Assembly (NCBI RefSeq): GCF_023700755.1
Contig: NZ_JAMKOJ010000005.1
Location: 274,660-335,662 of the forward strand
From: Allorhizobium sonneratiae
GTDB lineage: Bacteria > Pseudomonadota > Alphaproteobacteria > Rhizobiales > Rhizobiaceae
Reading direction: 5' to 3'
Length of the DNA: 61,003 nt
The position numbers and the translations under genes were made by a program. Positions 53,319 to 60,958 of the stretch are shown one piece after another. Position 1 is the first letter of the stretch. Each line of letters opens with the position of its first letter. Below the pieces are notes generated by a model. That model did no database searches. It was given only the letters and a program-made list of their open reading frames with translations, and had not been told where the DNA came from.

Positions 53319-54706
53319 GCGGCTTCTCCGTTCAGCCATGAGGGCACGGTCATGGGGACTTGAGGGTTGTAATCAGGGCGGTCGCGCACCATTCCTCGAA
53401 CCTCTTGGCTCGACAGGTCGGCCATATGCATGACCATCGCCGCCGCCATGCGCTCGGCGTCGTGATCCTTCCGGCGGATATTCGCGACGGTGGCGCCCTC
53501 CATCTCGGATGCGATGATGTGGGCATTGACGGGCTTGGTTTGGCCGAAGCGCCAGAAGCGGCGGACAGCCTGATAAAGCTGCTCGTAGCTGTCATTGAGG
53601 CCAACGAAGCCAGTATCGGCGCAGTGCTGCCAGTTCATGCCGAACCCAGCCAGAGATGCCTTCGTGATAAGCTTTTCGATCTTGCCATCGCTAAAATCGA
53701 GGAGGATGCGCTCTTTCTCGCTATCCTTTAGACCGCCATGAAGGTTGACGGCGCCAGGGATGGCCTTGGTGAGAGCTTCGGCCTCGCTGTTGAGGTTGCA
53801 CCACCAGACGAATGGCTTGCCGGCCGGCGTCATCGATGCGGCAAGATCAACGCGTTCCTTGACGCTGTCGCGGCGGCCAGCGAGACGCTCCTTCATCGTC
53901 CGCGCCTGCATCGGGAATAGCAGGCCTGTTTCCATGCTGGGGGCATAGTCGACGCTAACCGTGTGCTGGTGGTAGCGAAGCGGCGGCAGGTCGTATCCGG
54001 TATTGTCGTATCCGAGATCCGACGGCATGCGGAGCATGACGGCCCAAGACGCCATCCATTTCCAGAACTCGGTTTCAGCGTGACCTTTCAGCCGCCATTT
54101 CTGAGTGTCGCCGCCATCGTGGGTGAAGAAGGTCGAGAGCATGTCGGTGTAGGACATGACGCCAAGGAACTCGGCATGATTGCCAAGCTCCATGAAATCG
54201 TTGGGAGCCGGCGTCGCCGTAGCAGCCAGCCGGAACGGCACGGATGCGCAATCCTTGATGAGCCGGTTTCGATACTTGCCGTCGGTATTTTTCAGGATGG
54301 AGCTTTCGTCCAGAGCGACTCCGCCAAACCCGGCTAAATCGAAGCGATCAACCTTCTGATAGTTGGTGATATCGATTGTCTCGCTGGACGGCGCGGAAAC
54401 GACCGTAGCAGAAATGCCGAACTTCTGGCCTTCCCTGACATGCTGGTGGCTGACAGCGAGCGGCGCCATGATTAGGACCGGCCGGCGCGTCTCACGTGCC
54501 ACTTCTTTCGCCCAGACCAGTTCCATCAAGGTCTTGCCGAGTCCGGTACCAGCGAAGATCGCAGCCCGGCCCCGGCGAAGCGCCCAGGCCGTAATGTCAT
54601 GCTGATGAGGCTTAAGATATTCTGGCAGCTCGACACGACGGGCTATGCCGGTCGAAGGGTCGAATATCTTTTTACGAGTAAGGAAGTCTGCATAAGCATC
54701 ATTCAT
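53315..54706 (-). CDS. SNF2/DEAD-like DNA helicase
   Basis: This 463-residue superfamily 2 ATPase has Walker A 'IFAGTGLGKTLM', a DExx box as 'VALDESSILKN', motif III 'LAATATPAPND', and a C-terminal helicase lobe with 'NLHGGLKDSEKERILLDFSD' and 'LYQAVRRFWRFGQTKPVNAH' (motif VI). It is a compact phage helicase that may remodel DNA in replication or counter host defences. The ATG follows GAGGG. Its stop overlaps the methyltransferase start; this helicase-methylase pair recurs in alphaproteobacterial phages. Confidence 0.87.
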   Translation of the reverse strand: MNDAYADFLTRKKIFDPSTGIARRVELPEYLKPHQHDITAWALRRGRAAIFAGTGLGKTLMELVWAKEVARETRRPVLIMAPLAVSHQHVREGQKFGISATVVSAPSSETIDITNYQKVDRFDLAGFGGVALDESSILKNTDGKYRNRLIKDCASVPFRLAATATPAPNDFMELGNHAEFLGVMSYTDMLSTFFTHDGGDTQKWRLKGHAETEFWKWMASWAVMLRMPSDLGYDNTGYDLPPLRYHQHTVSVDYAPSMETGLLFPMQARTMKERLAGRRDSVKERVDLAASMTPAGKPFVWWCNLNSEAEALTKAIPGAVNLHGGLKDSEKERILLDFSDGKIEKLITKASLAGFGMNWQHCADTGFVGLNDSYEQLYQAVRRFWRFGQTKPVNAHIIASEMEGATVANIRRKDHDAERMAAAMVMHMADLSSQEVRGMVRDRPDYNPQVPMTVPSWLNGEAA

Positions 54707-54756
54707 CGTGACAATCCCTCAGTTCAGGGCAAATCCACTCAGCCACACCTGCCGCC

Positions 54757-55143
54757 TTATCCCTCAGCCAAATCGCGATTGCGTGCCGACGATTGAAGCT
54801 CAACCATCTGACGAAGACGGGCGGTTTTTGCTCTGTATTCCTCATGTTCTTCCCTCGCCTTCCTCAGTGCTTCTGCGGTCTCAAAAAGCTCCACCATCTG
54901 GAAGTGCTTCACGATCTGGCTTTCGTTGTAACGCCATGCTTTCAGACGCTTTTCGGTCCATTGATTTTCGGGATCATCCCGATGCGGGAAGCGGGCCCGA
55001 AGCTCTCGGCAAGCAGTTCGGAACATGTCGCCGACATGGCGCTTCGCCGCGATTTGCTCGACCAGAAAATTGGCTGTTGCTACATCTGACATCTGCTTTG
55101 CCTGTTTTAGATTTTCTGAATATCCGGACAGCTTTTCCGACAT
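54757..55143 (-). CDS. Helical early protein, unknown
   Basis: This 128-residue protein is almost entirely helical and charged, with 'FLVEQIAAKRHVGDMFRTAC' and a coiled-coil C-terminal third ('EALRKAREEHEEYRAKTARL'). The ATG follows GGAGA. It lies upstream of the helicase gene. No family was recognised; the central part ('AWRYNESQIVKHFQMVELFE') resembles small DNA-binding helices, but this is weak. Confidence 0.62.
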   Translation of the reverse strand: MSEKLSGYSENLKQAKQMSDVATANFLVEQIAAKRHVGDMFRTACRELRARFPHRDDPENQWTEKRLKAWRYNESQIVKHFQMVELFETAEALRKAREEHEEYRAKTARLRQMVELQSSARNRDLAEG

Positions 55144-55499
55144 TTCCGAATTCTCCTGTGGTCAACTGCTCTTGTTCACGGAGCTTGCTGATGACCAAAG
55201 GCACTCGAATTGATGGAGACGATGACGCCTGCTGCGCTCAAGCGGTGCGCGAGTTAGCGCCATCGTCTCAGTCCGCCGCACCGGCGAGCCATGTAATTTC
55301 CTTTCCCCGCAGGGACACCGCCGCCTCGGTCCCTGCTGCTGGTGGCGATCCGCCGTCGTCACCAGCGCCATTTGAACCGATAGGCCCAATCCTCCATGCG
55401 GTGGTGATGAGGATCAAAGACCAAAGGGTTCGTATTCATGTTCAGCGGGCCGCTAGGGAGGAGGATAACGGCCCGCTGAGTTGACCGGCTCATGGGGGG
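55144..55499. other. Early-operon gap with hairpin and tiny frames
   Basis: Perfect 10-base arms at 55443-55452 and 55469-55478 form a strong hairpin without a T run. Minus-strand tiny frames include 26 codons at 55359-55439 and a 12-codon frame after GGGAAAGGAA near 55300, none recognisable. The gap may regulate passage from the tiny membrane genes to the helicase part of the operon. Confidence 0.4.
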
Positions 55500-55610
55500 C
55501 TACCGGTCAATCCGATGATGTCTGCGCTTGAGAAATTCGCCGGTTCTCATTGCCATCGGCAACGTGATGAGTATCCAGCCTGCAATGCTGGCGATGATGG
55601 AGATCAGCAT
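55500..55610 (-). CDS. 36-residue membrane protein
   Basis: This tiny single-helix membrane protein ('MLISIIASIAGWILITLPMA') has a basic tail ('FLKRRHHRIDR'). The ATG follows GGAGGG and overlaps the previous stop as TGATG. It is the last of a chain of overlapping tiny genes. Confidence 0.5.
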   Translation of the reverse strand: MLISIIASIAGWILITLPMAMRTGEFLKRRHHRIDR

Positions 55611-55732
55611 CACCAATCCCTCCGGTCGATGTAGCGCACGAACGCTGCCGAGATCGAAGGCCAGAAGGCAACGGCTGCGATAATGGCCGTCGACGCGCCA
55701 ACAAGAACCAGGATGAAAGATGCGAAGCTCAT
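55610..55732 (-). CDS. 40-residue membrane protein
   Basis: One hydrophobic helix covers most of this protein ('FILVLVGASTAIIAAVAFWP'), followed by 'VRYIDRRDW'. The start overlaps the preceding stop as ATGA and has an AGGGCGG site, and the stop overlaps the next start. The coupled layout supports a real gene. Confidence 0.5.
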   Translation of the reverse strand: MSFASFILVLVGASTAIIAAVAFWPSISAAFVRYIDRRDW

Positions 55733-55839
55733 GATGGCCGCCCTGGTCTTGCGACCTGCTTCCGGTCCAGCCCGACGCCGCATTCAATTGCGCGTTGGGC
55801 CAATCTGTCTACGGATGCTGGATGCAGGATCGGGGTCAT
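55729..55839 (-). CDS. 36-residue protein, unknown
   Basis: This short protein ('[20 protein letters not shown]') starts in an ATGA overlap with the nuclease-like gene and stops in an ATGA overlap with the next tiny gene. No family was recognised. It is supported mainly by the unbroken coupling. Confidence 0.45.
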   Translation of the reverse strand: MTPILHPASVDRLAQRAIECGVGLDRKQVARPGRPS

Positions 55840-56519
55840 GCCGACGCCACCTTTTCTTCGAAGATCGGGGCATCAGCCTCGGCAAACGATCTGGCCCGCA
55901 ACTGCCGGCAAACCGCACGAGAAACCTCTTGGCCCGTCATCAACATCGACATGTTCTGGATCATCGTGCCGCGGTTCTCGCGGCTTCCGCATGGAAGACG
56001 ATGGCGGCCGCTCTCGATCCTGAGTTCTTCCGCCCAAAGCATCTGAAGAAGGTCGGAACTGCGCAGCGGGAACTTCCAGCTGGTCGTGTGCCTCACCAAG
56101 TCAAAGTGCCACGTGTCCATACCCCGGCTGCCCTTGTCGGGGCGCGGGTACTTCCAGACGTCTTTGCCGTAGCTGAAGCGACGGCCATAAAACTCCGGGT
56201 GATCGAGGTGATATTCACTCGGCACGTCGGCGCGCCAATCGCCCCGGTATTCCTTGAAGTGCTTGCTATGAGCGGCCACGACGACGATGTGGCAGCACTT
56301 TCGAAAAGCTGTGAGCTGATCCGTCAGGCGCTTGAGAACGTCCTTCTCGGACTTGATCTCGACACCCACGATAACGTCTCGGGTAATCGCAGCCACATCA
56401 ATGCGGTTCGTCCCCTGCCCGGAGCAATTCAACTCATGAACGATGCGGGCATCTGGAGCGAGTTCGCGAAGGCGCGCAACAACGGCGTCTCGGATTTCCC
56501 GTTCAGCGGTGGAGGTCAT
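55836..56519 (-). CDS. Restriction-endonuclease-fold protein (MmcB/sce7726-like)
   Basis: The N-terminal half of this 227-residue protein has a PD-(D/E)XK core, '[12 protein letters not shown]' followed by '[12 protein letters not shown]' (D...ExK), as in MmcB or sce7726-type nuclease-fold proteins. It has a His/Tyr-rich middle and a basic C-terminus. It overlaps the GapR-like gene by four bases. It may process phage or host DNA; activity is inferred from the motif. Confidence 0.68.
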   Translation of the reverse strand: MTSTAEREIRDAVVARLRELAPDARIVHELNCSGQGTNRIDVAAITRDVIVGVEIKSEKDVLKRLTDQLTAFRKCCHIVVVAAHSKHFKEYRGDWRADVPSEYHLDHPEFYGRRFSYGKDVWKYPRPDKGSRGMDTWHFDLVRHTTSWKFPLRSSDLLQMLWAEELRIESGRHRLPCGSRENRGTMIQNMSMLMTGQEVSRAVCRQLRARSFAEADAPIFEEKVASA

Positions 56520-57406
56520 GCCGCGTCCCCTTCCCTCATGGATTTTTCACAGGACCAGCAATGCTTGCTTCCATATCCGCCACATGCTTCACCGGGGTTC
56601 CGGCAGTTGGGTCGGAGGGAGGAAGTGGCCGGGCGCGGAGTCCTGACGATGTCCGACCCGGCCTGATGTGTTGCGGCAGAAATCGAAGCGTCTACATGGC
56701 TGCCTCCTTCGTTTGGGCCGGAGGTCGACCCGGTTGGAGCTTCGGCTTCGCCTTGAGAGGCCGAAGCGATGGGGGTGGCGGGATGGATCGCAACTTCGTC
56801 CTGCATCCCGCCGGAGGCATCAGCTTCTGGCGCCTCCCTGCCCGACCTGTTTTCAATCTCGGGCTGATTAAACTCAGGGCGAGAAATAGCAGCGTCGGTT
56901 TCTGTGTGGTTCGCGGTCCTCTCGGATACCGCCTCCGCCGCCTTGCGCGGGGATTGGAGAGCCATGGCGGGGCTGTTGCCGAACTTGGTGGCGACGGCAT
57001 CCGCAAGAGCTTTGTTTTCGTGACGTGCTTCCTCGGAAATCAGGCCTGCATCGGCCATCTCGTCGACCAAGGACTTATGATCTGCCATCGCCTCAGAGGT
57101 GCGGCGCTTCGCCCTGTCTTCACGAGTGGCAGGTGCCGGCTCATCTTCGAAAAGATCGTGCTGCAGCATACCGAGAGCCGCAAGATAGGTGTCGAGGATC
57201 ATTTCTTCCTCGCTGCGCTCTTGCTCATCCTTTTTGCGCAGCGAGATAACCTTTTTCAGAATCTTGGTGTCGAAGCCCATGGCTTTGGCCTCGCCGTAAA
57301 CATCCTTGATGTCGTCGGCGATGGTCTTCTTCTCTTCTTCCAGGCGTTCGATGCGCTCGACGAAAGCGCGAAGCTGGTCACGCGCAACACCATGAGCGTT
57401 GGTCAT
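56516..57406 (-). CDS. GapR-like (DUF2312) protein with long C-terminal extension
   Basis: Residues 1-80 of this 296-residue protein match GapR/DUF2312 ('[20 protein letters not shown]', '[20 protein letters not shown]', '[20 protein letters not shown]'), a protein that clamps overtwisted AT-rich DNA in alphaproteobacteria and is normally only about 90 residues. A 215-residue, low-complexity, Pro/Ser/Glu-rich extension follows, ending in a Cys-rich knot ('[20 protein letters not shown]') that could bind zinc. The ATG follows GGGAGGG. The extension is unusual for this family. Confidence 0.78.
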   Translation of the reverse strand: MTNAHGVARDQLRAFVERIERLEEEKKTIADDIKDVYGEAKAMGFDTKILKKVISLRKKDEQERSEEEMILDTYLAALGMLQHDLFEDEPAPATREDRAKRRTSEAMADHKSLVDEMADAGLISEEARHENKALADAVATKFGNSPAMALQSPRKAAEAVSERTANHTETDAAISRPEFNQPEIENRSGREAPEADASGGMQDEVAIHPATPIASASQGEAEAPTGSTSGPNEGGSHVDASISAATHQAGSDIVRTPRPATSSLRPNCRNPGEACGGYGSKHCWSCEKSMREGDAA

Positions 57407-57682
57407 TTATACGCCCTCCCCGTTTACAAGGTGATTGATTGCCTGCTCACGGGTCATGCGCCTCATTTTAACCGGGCCAGTTCTACTCACGAAAACCACG
57501 ATGGCAACGAGCATACCTGCCCACTGCATTGCGGCACTTTCAGCTATGACGCCGAGGCCGATCAGGCCGGCAAACAGCATGAAGGTGGATGCATCACGGG
57601 CCCAGCTTTGCAAAACCGTCTCGTGAATGACGATGAATTCCGTGTTCGGCTCGCGTGCCTTTGTTTGATTATCGGTGCTCAT
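57407..57682 (-). CDS. Small two-helix membrane protein, early operon
   Basis: This 91-residue protein has hydrophobic segments 'ASTFMLFAGLIGLGVIAESA' and 'QWAGMLVAIVVFVS', a charged N-terminus and 'MRRMTREQAINHLVNGEGV' at the end. The ATG follows GGAAGGTG and overlaps the Cro-like stop as ATGA. No family was recognised. Early expression would suit membrane modification after induction. Confidence 0.6.
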   Translation of the reverse strand: MSTDNQTKAREPNTEFIVIHETVLQSWARDASTFMLFAGLIGLGVIAESAAMQWAGMLVAIVVFVSRTGPVKMRRMTREQAINHLVNGEGV

Positions 57683-57921
57683 GCGACACCTTCCTGTTCC
57701 GGATGCGCGGCGCGCTGCTGCGCCAGCCACTCAAGCGTTACTCCCGGGATTTTTCTCGCCCGGCTGGCCGAAACAATCTTCGGCCAATGCTCGGGAGCGA
57801 TGCTTTGACGGCGGCGCATCTGGCGCGCTGCCTCGTACCCGCAGCCAACTTCTGCCGCGAATTCTGTGATCGTAGGCCACTGCTCAATCAGGGCAGAAAT
57901 GGATGAAGGTGCGTTGCTCAT
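57679..57921 (-). CDS. Cro-like DNA-binding protein
   Basis: This 80-residue protein has a helix-turn-helix pattern ('TITEFAAEVGCGYEAARQMR') and a second helical part ('APEHWPKIVSASRARKIPGV'). It is divergent from the S24 repressor, which identifies it as the Cro-type regulator of the switch. There is no ribosome site; a TTGACT box and TATGTA 18 bases apart would start transcription at about the ATG at 57921, so its mRNA may be leaderless. It heads the early operon. Confidence 0.7.
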   Translation of the reverse strand: MSNAPSSISALIEQWPTITEFAAEVGCGYEAARQMRRRQSIAPEHWPKIVSASRARKIPGVTLEWLAQQRAAHPEQEGVA

Positions 57922-57929
57922 GCACAAAA

Positions 57930-57970
57930 CGTACATAACGTACGAATTAAAATCAAGTCAAAATCGTACG
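57930..57970. promoter_or_regulatory. Immunity operator region between Cro-like and repressor genes
   Basis: CGTAC-ataac-GTACG at 57930-57944 and CGTACG at 57965-57970 lie between the divergent genes and overlap the minus-strand promoter boxes (TTGACT/TATGTA). The same CGTAC half-sites recur in the promoter at 48053-48103. Confidence 0.6.
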
Positions 57971-58003
57971 CCTTGTCCGACAAATTTGCGCAATAAGATT
58001 CTC

Positions 58004-58630
58004 ATGGAAGAACCAAGGCATAGATTACAGCGAGCGAGGGAAGCGGCAGGGTTTTCGAGCCCGACAGAGGCCGCGCGCGCCTTTAAAGGGCTACTTGGGA
58101 AAGACCTACTAATCAGCAACGAAAACGGCAATCGACCGATTTCGCGCAAAGCTGCTGAGAAATATGCAGAGGCATTCGGAGTGCGCGCCGGGTGGATCCT
58201 GTATGGCGAAAGCGAGAACCTGGAACGATCAGATATAGACGTCCCTCTCGTTTCTATGGTGTCCGCAACGAACCTGCGCGATCAGGACGGCGTCAGTGAA
58301 CACGAAATCATCAGGCGCATCAAAGTAGGTGAACTGCCAAAGGGCGATTGGGTGGCCCTGCAGGTAGAAGGCGATTCCATGAACCGTATCGCCCCAGATG
58401 GCGCAATTATTCTTGTTGACCGCAGTGATGACGTTCTTCTTGACGGTCGATATTATGTCTTCGTTCTCGATGGCGGAGCGGCCACGTTCAAAATGTATAG
58501 ACGCGCGAGCAACGGCTATCCGAACCGGATGGTGCCATACTCGACGAACCCTGATCACATGGCTATCCCCGCCGACCGAGATGATCTCTATGTTTTTGGG
58601 CGCGTGAAAAGGATTATCCAAGATGTTTGA
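58004..58630 (+). CDS. Phage repressor, LexA-like S24 peptidase
   Basis: The N-terminus of this 208-residue repressor is a helix-turn-helix DNA-binding domain (1-65, 'SSPTEAARAFKGLLGKD'). The C-terminus is an S24 peptidase domain with Ser125 in 'VEGDSMNRI' and the general-base Lys163 in 'AATFKMYRR'. Such repressors self-cleave when RecA is activated by DNA damage, which makes the prophage SOS-inducible. The start at 58004 has only a weak ribosome site. It shares a transcript with the next gene, which overlaps it by eight bases. Confidence 0.9.
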   Translation: MEEPRHRLQRAREAAGFSSPTEAARAFKGLLGKDLLISNENGNRPISRKAAEKYAEAFGVRAGWILYGESENLERSDIDVPLVSMVSATNLRDQDGVSEHEIIRRIKVGELPKGDWVALQVEGDSMNRIAPDGAIILVDRSDDVLLDGRYYVFVLDGGAATFKMYRRASNGYPNRMVPYSTNPDHMAIPADRDDLYVFGRVKRIIQDV

Positions 58631-59150
58631 CCGAAGCGGATTGATGATAATCCTGATCTCTTGGGCGCTATCATTAGCGCCAGCGGTCAGCGCCTCTGCT
58701 CAGCAAGTTATGGACGGATCGGATAAAGGAATGCCACCTGAAACATGGAACGCAGCTCGCGAAGCAATTCTTGAAAAGCTCCGCGATCCATATTCAGCCC
58801 AATTTGACCACATGAAGGTTCTTTCAGAAAAGCCTCCTATTATCTGCGGACGGTTCAATGCAAAAAACGCCTCTGGTGGCTATGAAGGATTTCGACCCTT
58901 TCAATATGATGCTGCTGAAAAAAAATTGACGTTGAATGAAACGAATGAATGCGGGCAATCCGTTGTCGATCCTGCAGAAATTGAAAGAATAAAAGCTGAA
59001 TGCGAAGAGAACACTCACCAAATGAAGCTTTATAATTCTGGATACTCAAATGAAATTAGCTTCAATATTCTCATGGCAAAGGGAAGATGGTGTCAGAATT
59101 GGTACAAACAGCAAATTTTGATTGAACTTCAAAAGCTTGATCAAAAATGA
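58623..59150 (+). CDS. Exported protein co-expressed with the repressor
   Basis: This 175-residue protein has a signal peptide ('IILISWALSLAPAVSASAQQ') and a mature part with four cysteines, including 'PPIICGRFNAKNASGGYEGF' and 'GRWCQNWYKQQ'. The gene overlaps the repressor stop by eight bases and has AAGGA nine bases before its ATG, so it should be made in the lysogen. No family was recognised. Periplasmic proteins expressed with a repressor can block superinfection or alter the host surface; this is inference. Confidence 0.65.
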   Translation: MFDRSGLMIILISWALSLAPAVSASAQQVMDGSDKGMPPETWNAAREAILEKLRDPYSAQFDHMKVLSEKPPIICGRFNAKNASGGYEGFRPFQYDAAEKKLTLNETNECGQSVVDPAEIERIKAECEENTHQMKLYNSGYSNEISFNILMAKGRWCQNWYKQQILIELQKLDQK

Positions 59151-59722
59151 AGCCCTGCATGTCATCTAAATTTCGACGCTGCGCACCACCTAAAGGGACA
59201 TTAAATGGCTATAGCCGTTCCACGTTGGAAACCCCGCGCCGACCTTGGCAATCGCTGCCATATCGGTAGCTGCTCTCTTTGGTGCTCTGGCTCACCCGAA
59301 GAGCTAGAAAAAAGCGCCGGTGCGCCAGCGTTTCAAACGGTATGTACACGTCATTCCAGGTTGACAGCGACCTGTTCAACGAACTCGGATATGGCAAGGT
59401 GATATTTTCCTTACAGGATATGGGCGCGCGAAACTATTACTGGAGGCCAAAATCTAAAAGCCGGGACAGGCACCAAACTCAGTGTCGTTTCCGGCAATAC
59501 GCTCGCCAAGAACAAAAACTGACGTGACGTGATCCGCTGGCCGGATGCTAAAATGACCCCAACACGCTTCAATGAATGCCTTCACATCATCTCATAGAAA
59601 GATACAACGGCGCGAGTTATAGCCCACCCACACATCATTACATAAACCACATTTTTTAGCAAAATCACATTTTTTCATTACAGGCGCACAACGAAGATAA
59701 AACTTCACAATTTCGCTTGACC
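59151..59722. other. Gap with possible decayed gene and AT-rich ParA upstream region
   Basis: Three short, mutually exclusive plus-strand frames lie in 59205-59527 (for example one with 'PTLAIAAISVAALFGALAHP' in a third frame). They may be a frameshifted remnant of a membrane protein gene, but none has clear support. From 59600 the sequence is AT-rich, with two direct copies of CACATTTTTT (59648-59657 and 59666-59675) that could be regulatory. Confidence 0.35.
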
Positions 59723-59773
59723 CACACCTTGCTTACGTGTCATCGCTGTTTCAATAACAGCGCGAAAGGTGTG
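59723..59773 (+). promoter_or_regulatory. Nested hairpin that buries the ParA-like ribosome site
   Basis: Outer arms CACACCTT (59723-59730) and AAGGTGTG (59766-59773) enclose an inner stem CGCTGTT/AACAGCG (59744-59750, 59756-59762). The outer 3' arm contains the AAGGTG ribosome site, with the start codon ATG at 59777, so folding would block translation initiation. Confidence 0.6.
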
Positions 59774-59776
59774 CCG

Positions 59777-60823
59777 ATGAATTCCGGGTTAGACAAAATC
59801 ATTTCGAATCATGAGGCGTCATTGTCAGATGGCGTGCAGAACTTGCCGAACTTTAGCTATAAGACTTACTGCGTAAGCAACCTGCGCGGTGGCATCGGAA
59901 AATCTACGCTGAGTTTCAATTTGGCATACCTGATGGCGTGCAACAAAAGTACACTTGTAGGCGACCTGTGCGCCCAAGGAAATTTGACCGATAGCTTGAA
60001 TAATTCACAGTCAAAACTTGATGTTAGTATTGACGATGCAATACAGCCTCGGTTGCTCGGCCCCGCATTTGGGGATATTCCCGATGACATTTCTTATCTC
60101 ATCAGCGGGAAGAATGAAGAATTCAAGGGAATAAAGGCCTCGTACTTCATTCCGAGCAGCCCCGGACTTTTTGCCTTTGCCAGCTCTCTGTACCAACAGC
60201 TTCAGTTGGCTTCTACGCAAGCGAACTCCGAAACAAAAGTAAAGAATATTCTCTATACCATAAAGAGCACGCTCGATAAGGAATCTGAGCTAAAAAAATG
60301 CGAGCTTCAACTTCTTGATTGCAGTCCATTTTACACCGGCGCCACACATTTGGCGTGGTGCGCCAGCGATGCCCTGATAATCCCTGTTCGGGTTGACGAG
60401 CACTCTATCAAATCGCTGGAGTTGACTCTGGATATGCTTGGAAACCCATCCAGCGATTTCAATCAATGGCTGAAACGTGGCGGAGATTTAATTCCACCAA
60501 AGGTTGCCGCAATCGTTATGACTATGGTTGGCGCCCGTAGTAATGTCAAAAAAACGAAGGATCGTGCTTCGCTCTCATTCATCGAGCGCGCCTATGACGT
60601 TTCTAGAAAATACGCCCACTTGTTCGATAAGAACCCTGAAGACGCTTTCGCAATTACAGATGATTTCACGTCATCAGGCAGGATCAGCGGCGCGCTCGGT
60701 ATTCCTATTCCCAAGCTTCAAATAGGCAAGAGCTACACAATCGAACCTAAGAAAAGGCTTGAGGTTTATGAAGCAAACAAAAAATACCGCAAGGAATTAG
60801 AGTATCTTACCTCCCTGCTGTAA
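59777..60823 (+). CDS. ParA-like P-loop ATPase with variant Walker A
   Basis: This 348-residue ParA/MinD/Soj-type ATPase has the deviant Walker A as RGGIGKST at 37-44, where the usual first lysine (K-G-G-x-G-K) is arginine. It also has 'LDCSPFYTGATHLAWCASDA' for the Walker B/switch region and 'PVRVDEHSIKSLELTLDMLG'. ParA proteins position plasmids or cell structures; no parB gene or centromere-like array is visible beside it, so it is an orphan in the lysogeny-side region. The ATG at 59777 follows AAAGGTG. The role may be prophage maintenance or host interference. Confidence 0.82.
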   Translation: MNSGLDKIISNHEASLSDGVQNLPNFSYKTYCVSNLRGGIGKSTLSFNLAYLMACNKSTLVGDLCAQGNLTDSLNNSQSKLDVSIDDAIQPRLLGPAFGDIPDDISYLISGKNEEFKGIKASYFIPSSPGLFAFASSLYQQLQLASTQANSETKVKNILYTIKSTLDKESELKKCELQLLDCSPFYTGATHLAWCASDALIIPVRVDEHSIKSLELTLDMLGNPSSDFNQWLKRGGDLIPPKVAAIVMTMVGARSNVKKTKDRASLSFIERAYDVSRKYAHLFDKNPEDAFAITDDFTSSGRISGALGIPIPKLQIGKSYTIEPKKRLEVYEANKKYRKELEYLTSLL

Positions 60824-60837
60824 CCCCAGTCTCTCAC

Positions 60838-60860
60838 AACCCCGCTCGGCGGGGTTTTCC
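60838..60860 (+). terminator. Rho-independent terminator after the ParA-like gene
   Basis: AACCCCG-ctcg-GCGGGGTTTT lies 15 bases past the stop at 60823, a strong GC stem followed by T residues. The remaining bases to the window end (60861-60958) contain no recognised gene. Confidence 0.8.
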
Positions 60861-60958
60861 TTTGCCGCTTACAAACATTTGCAACTGGTTTCACTGAGCC
60901 CGCCTAGCGCGGACTTTTATGTACGCGCATATCGGACCGTTCATTCCATATGAAACTT

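Noticed and set aside
52416..53363. 315-codon plus-strand open frame
   Set aside because: It is antisense to the DNA methyltransferase gene, whose motifs are intact.
56561..57808. 415-codon plus-strand open frame
   Set aside because: It is antisense to the GapR-like and Cro-like genes; its composition is a mirror of their codons and no domain is visible.
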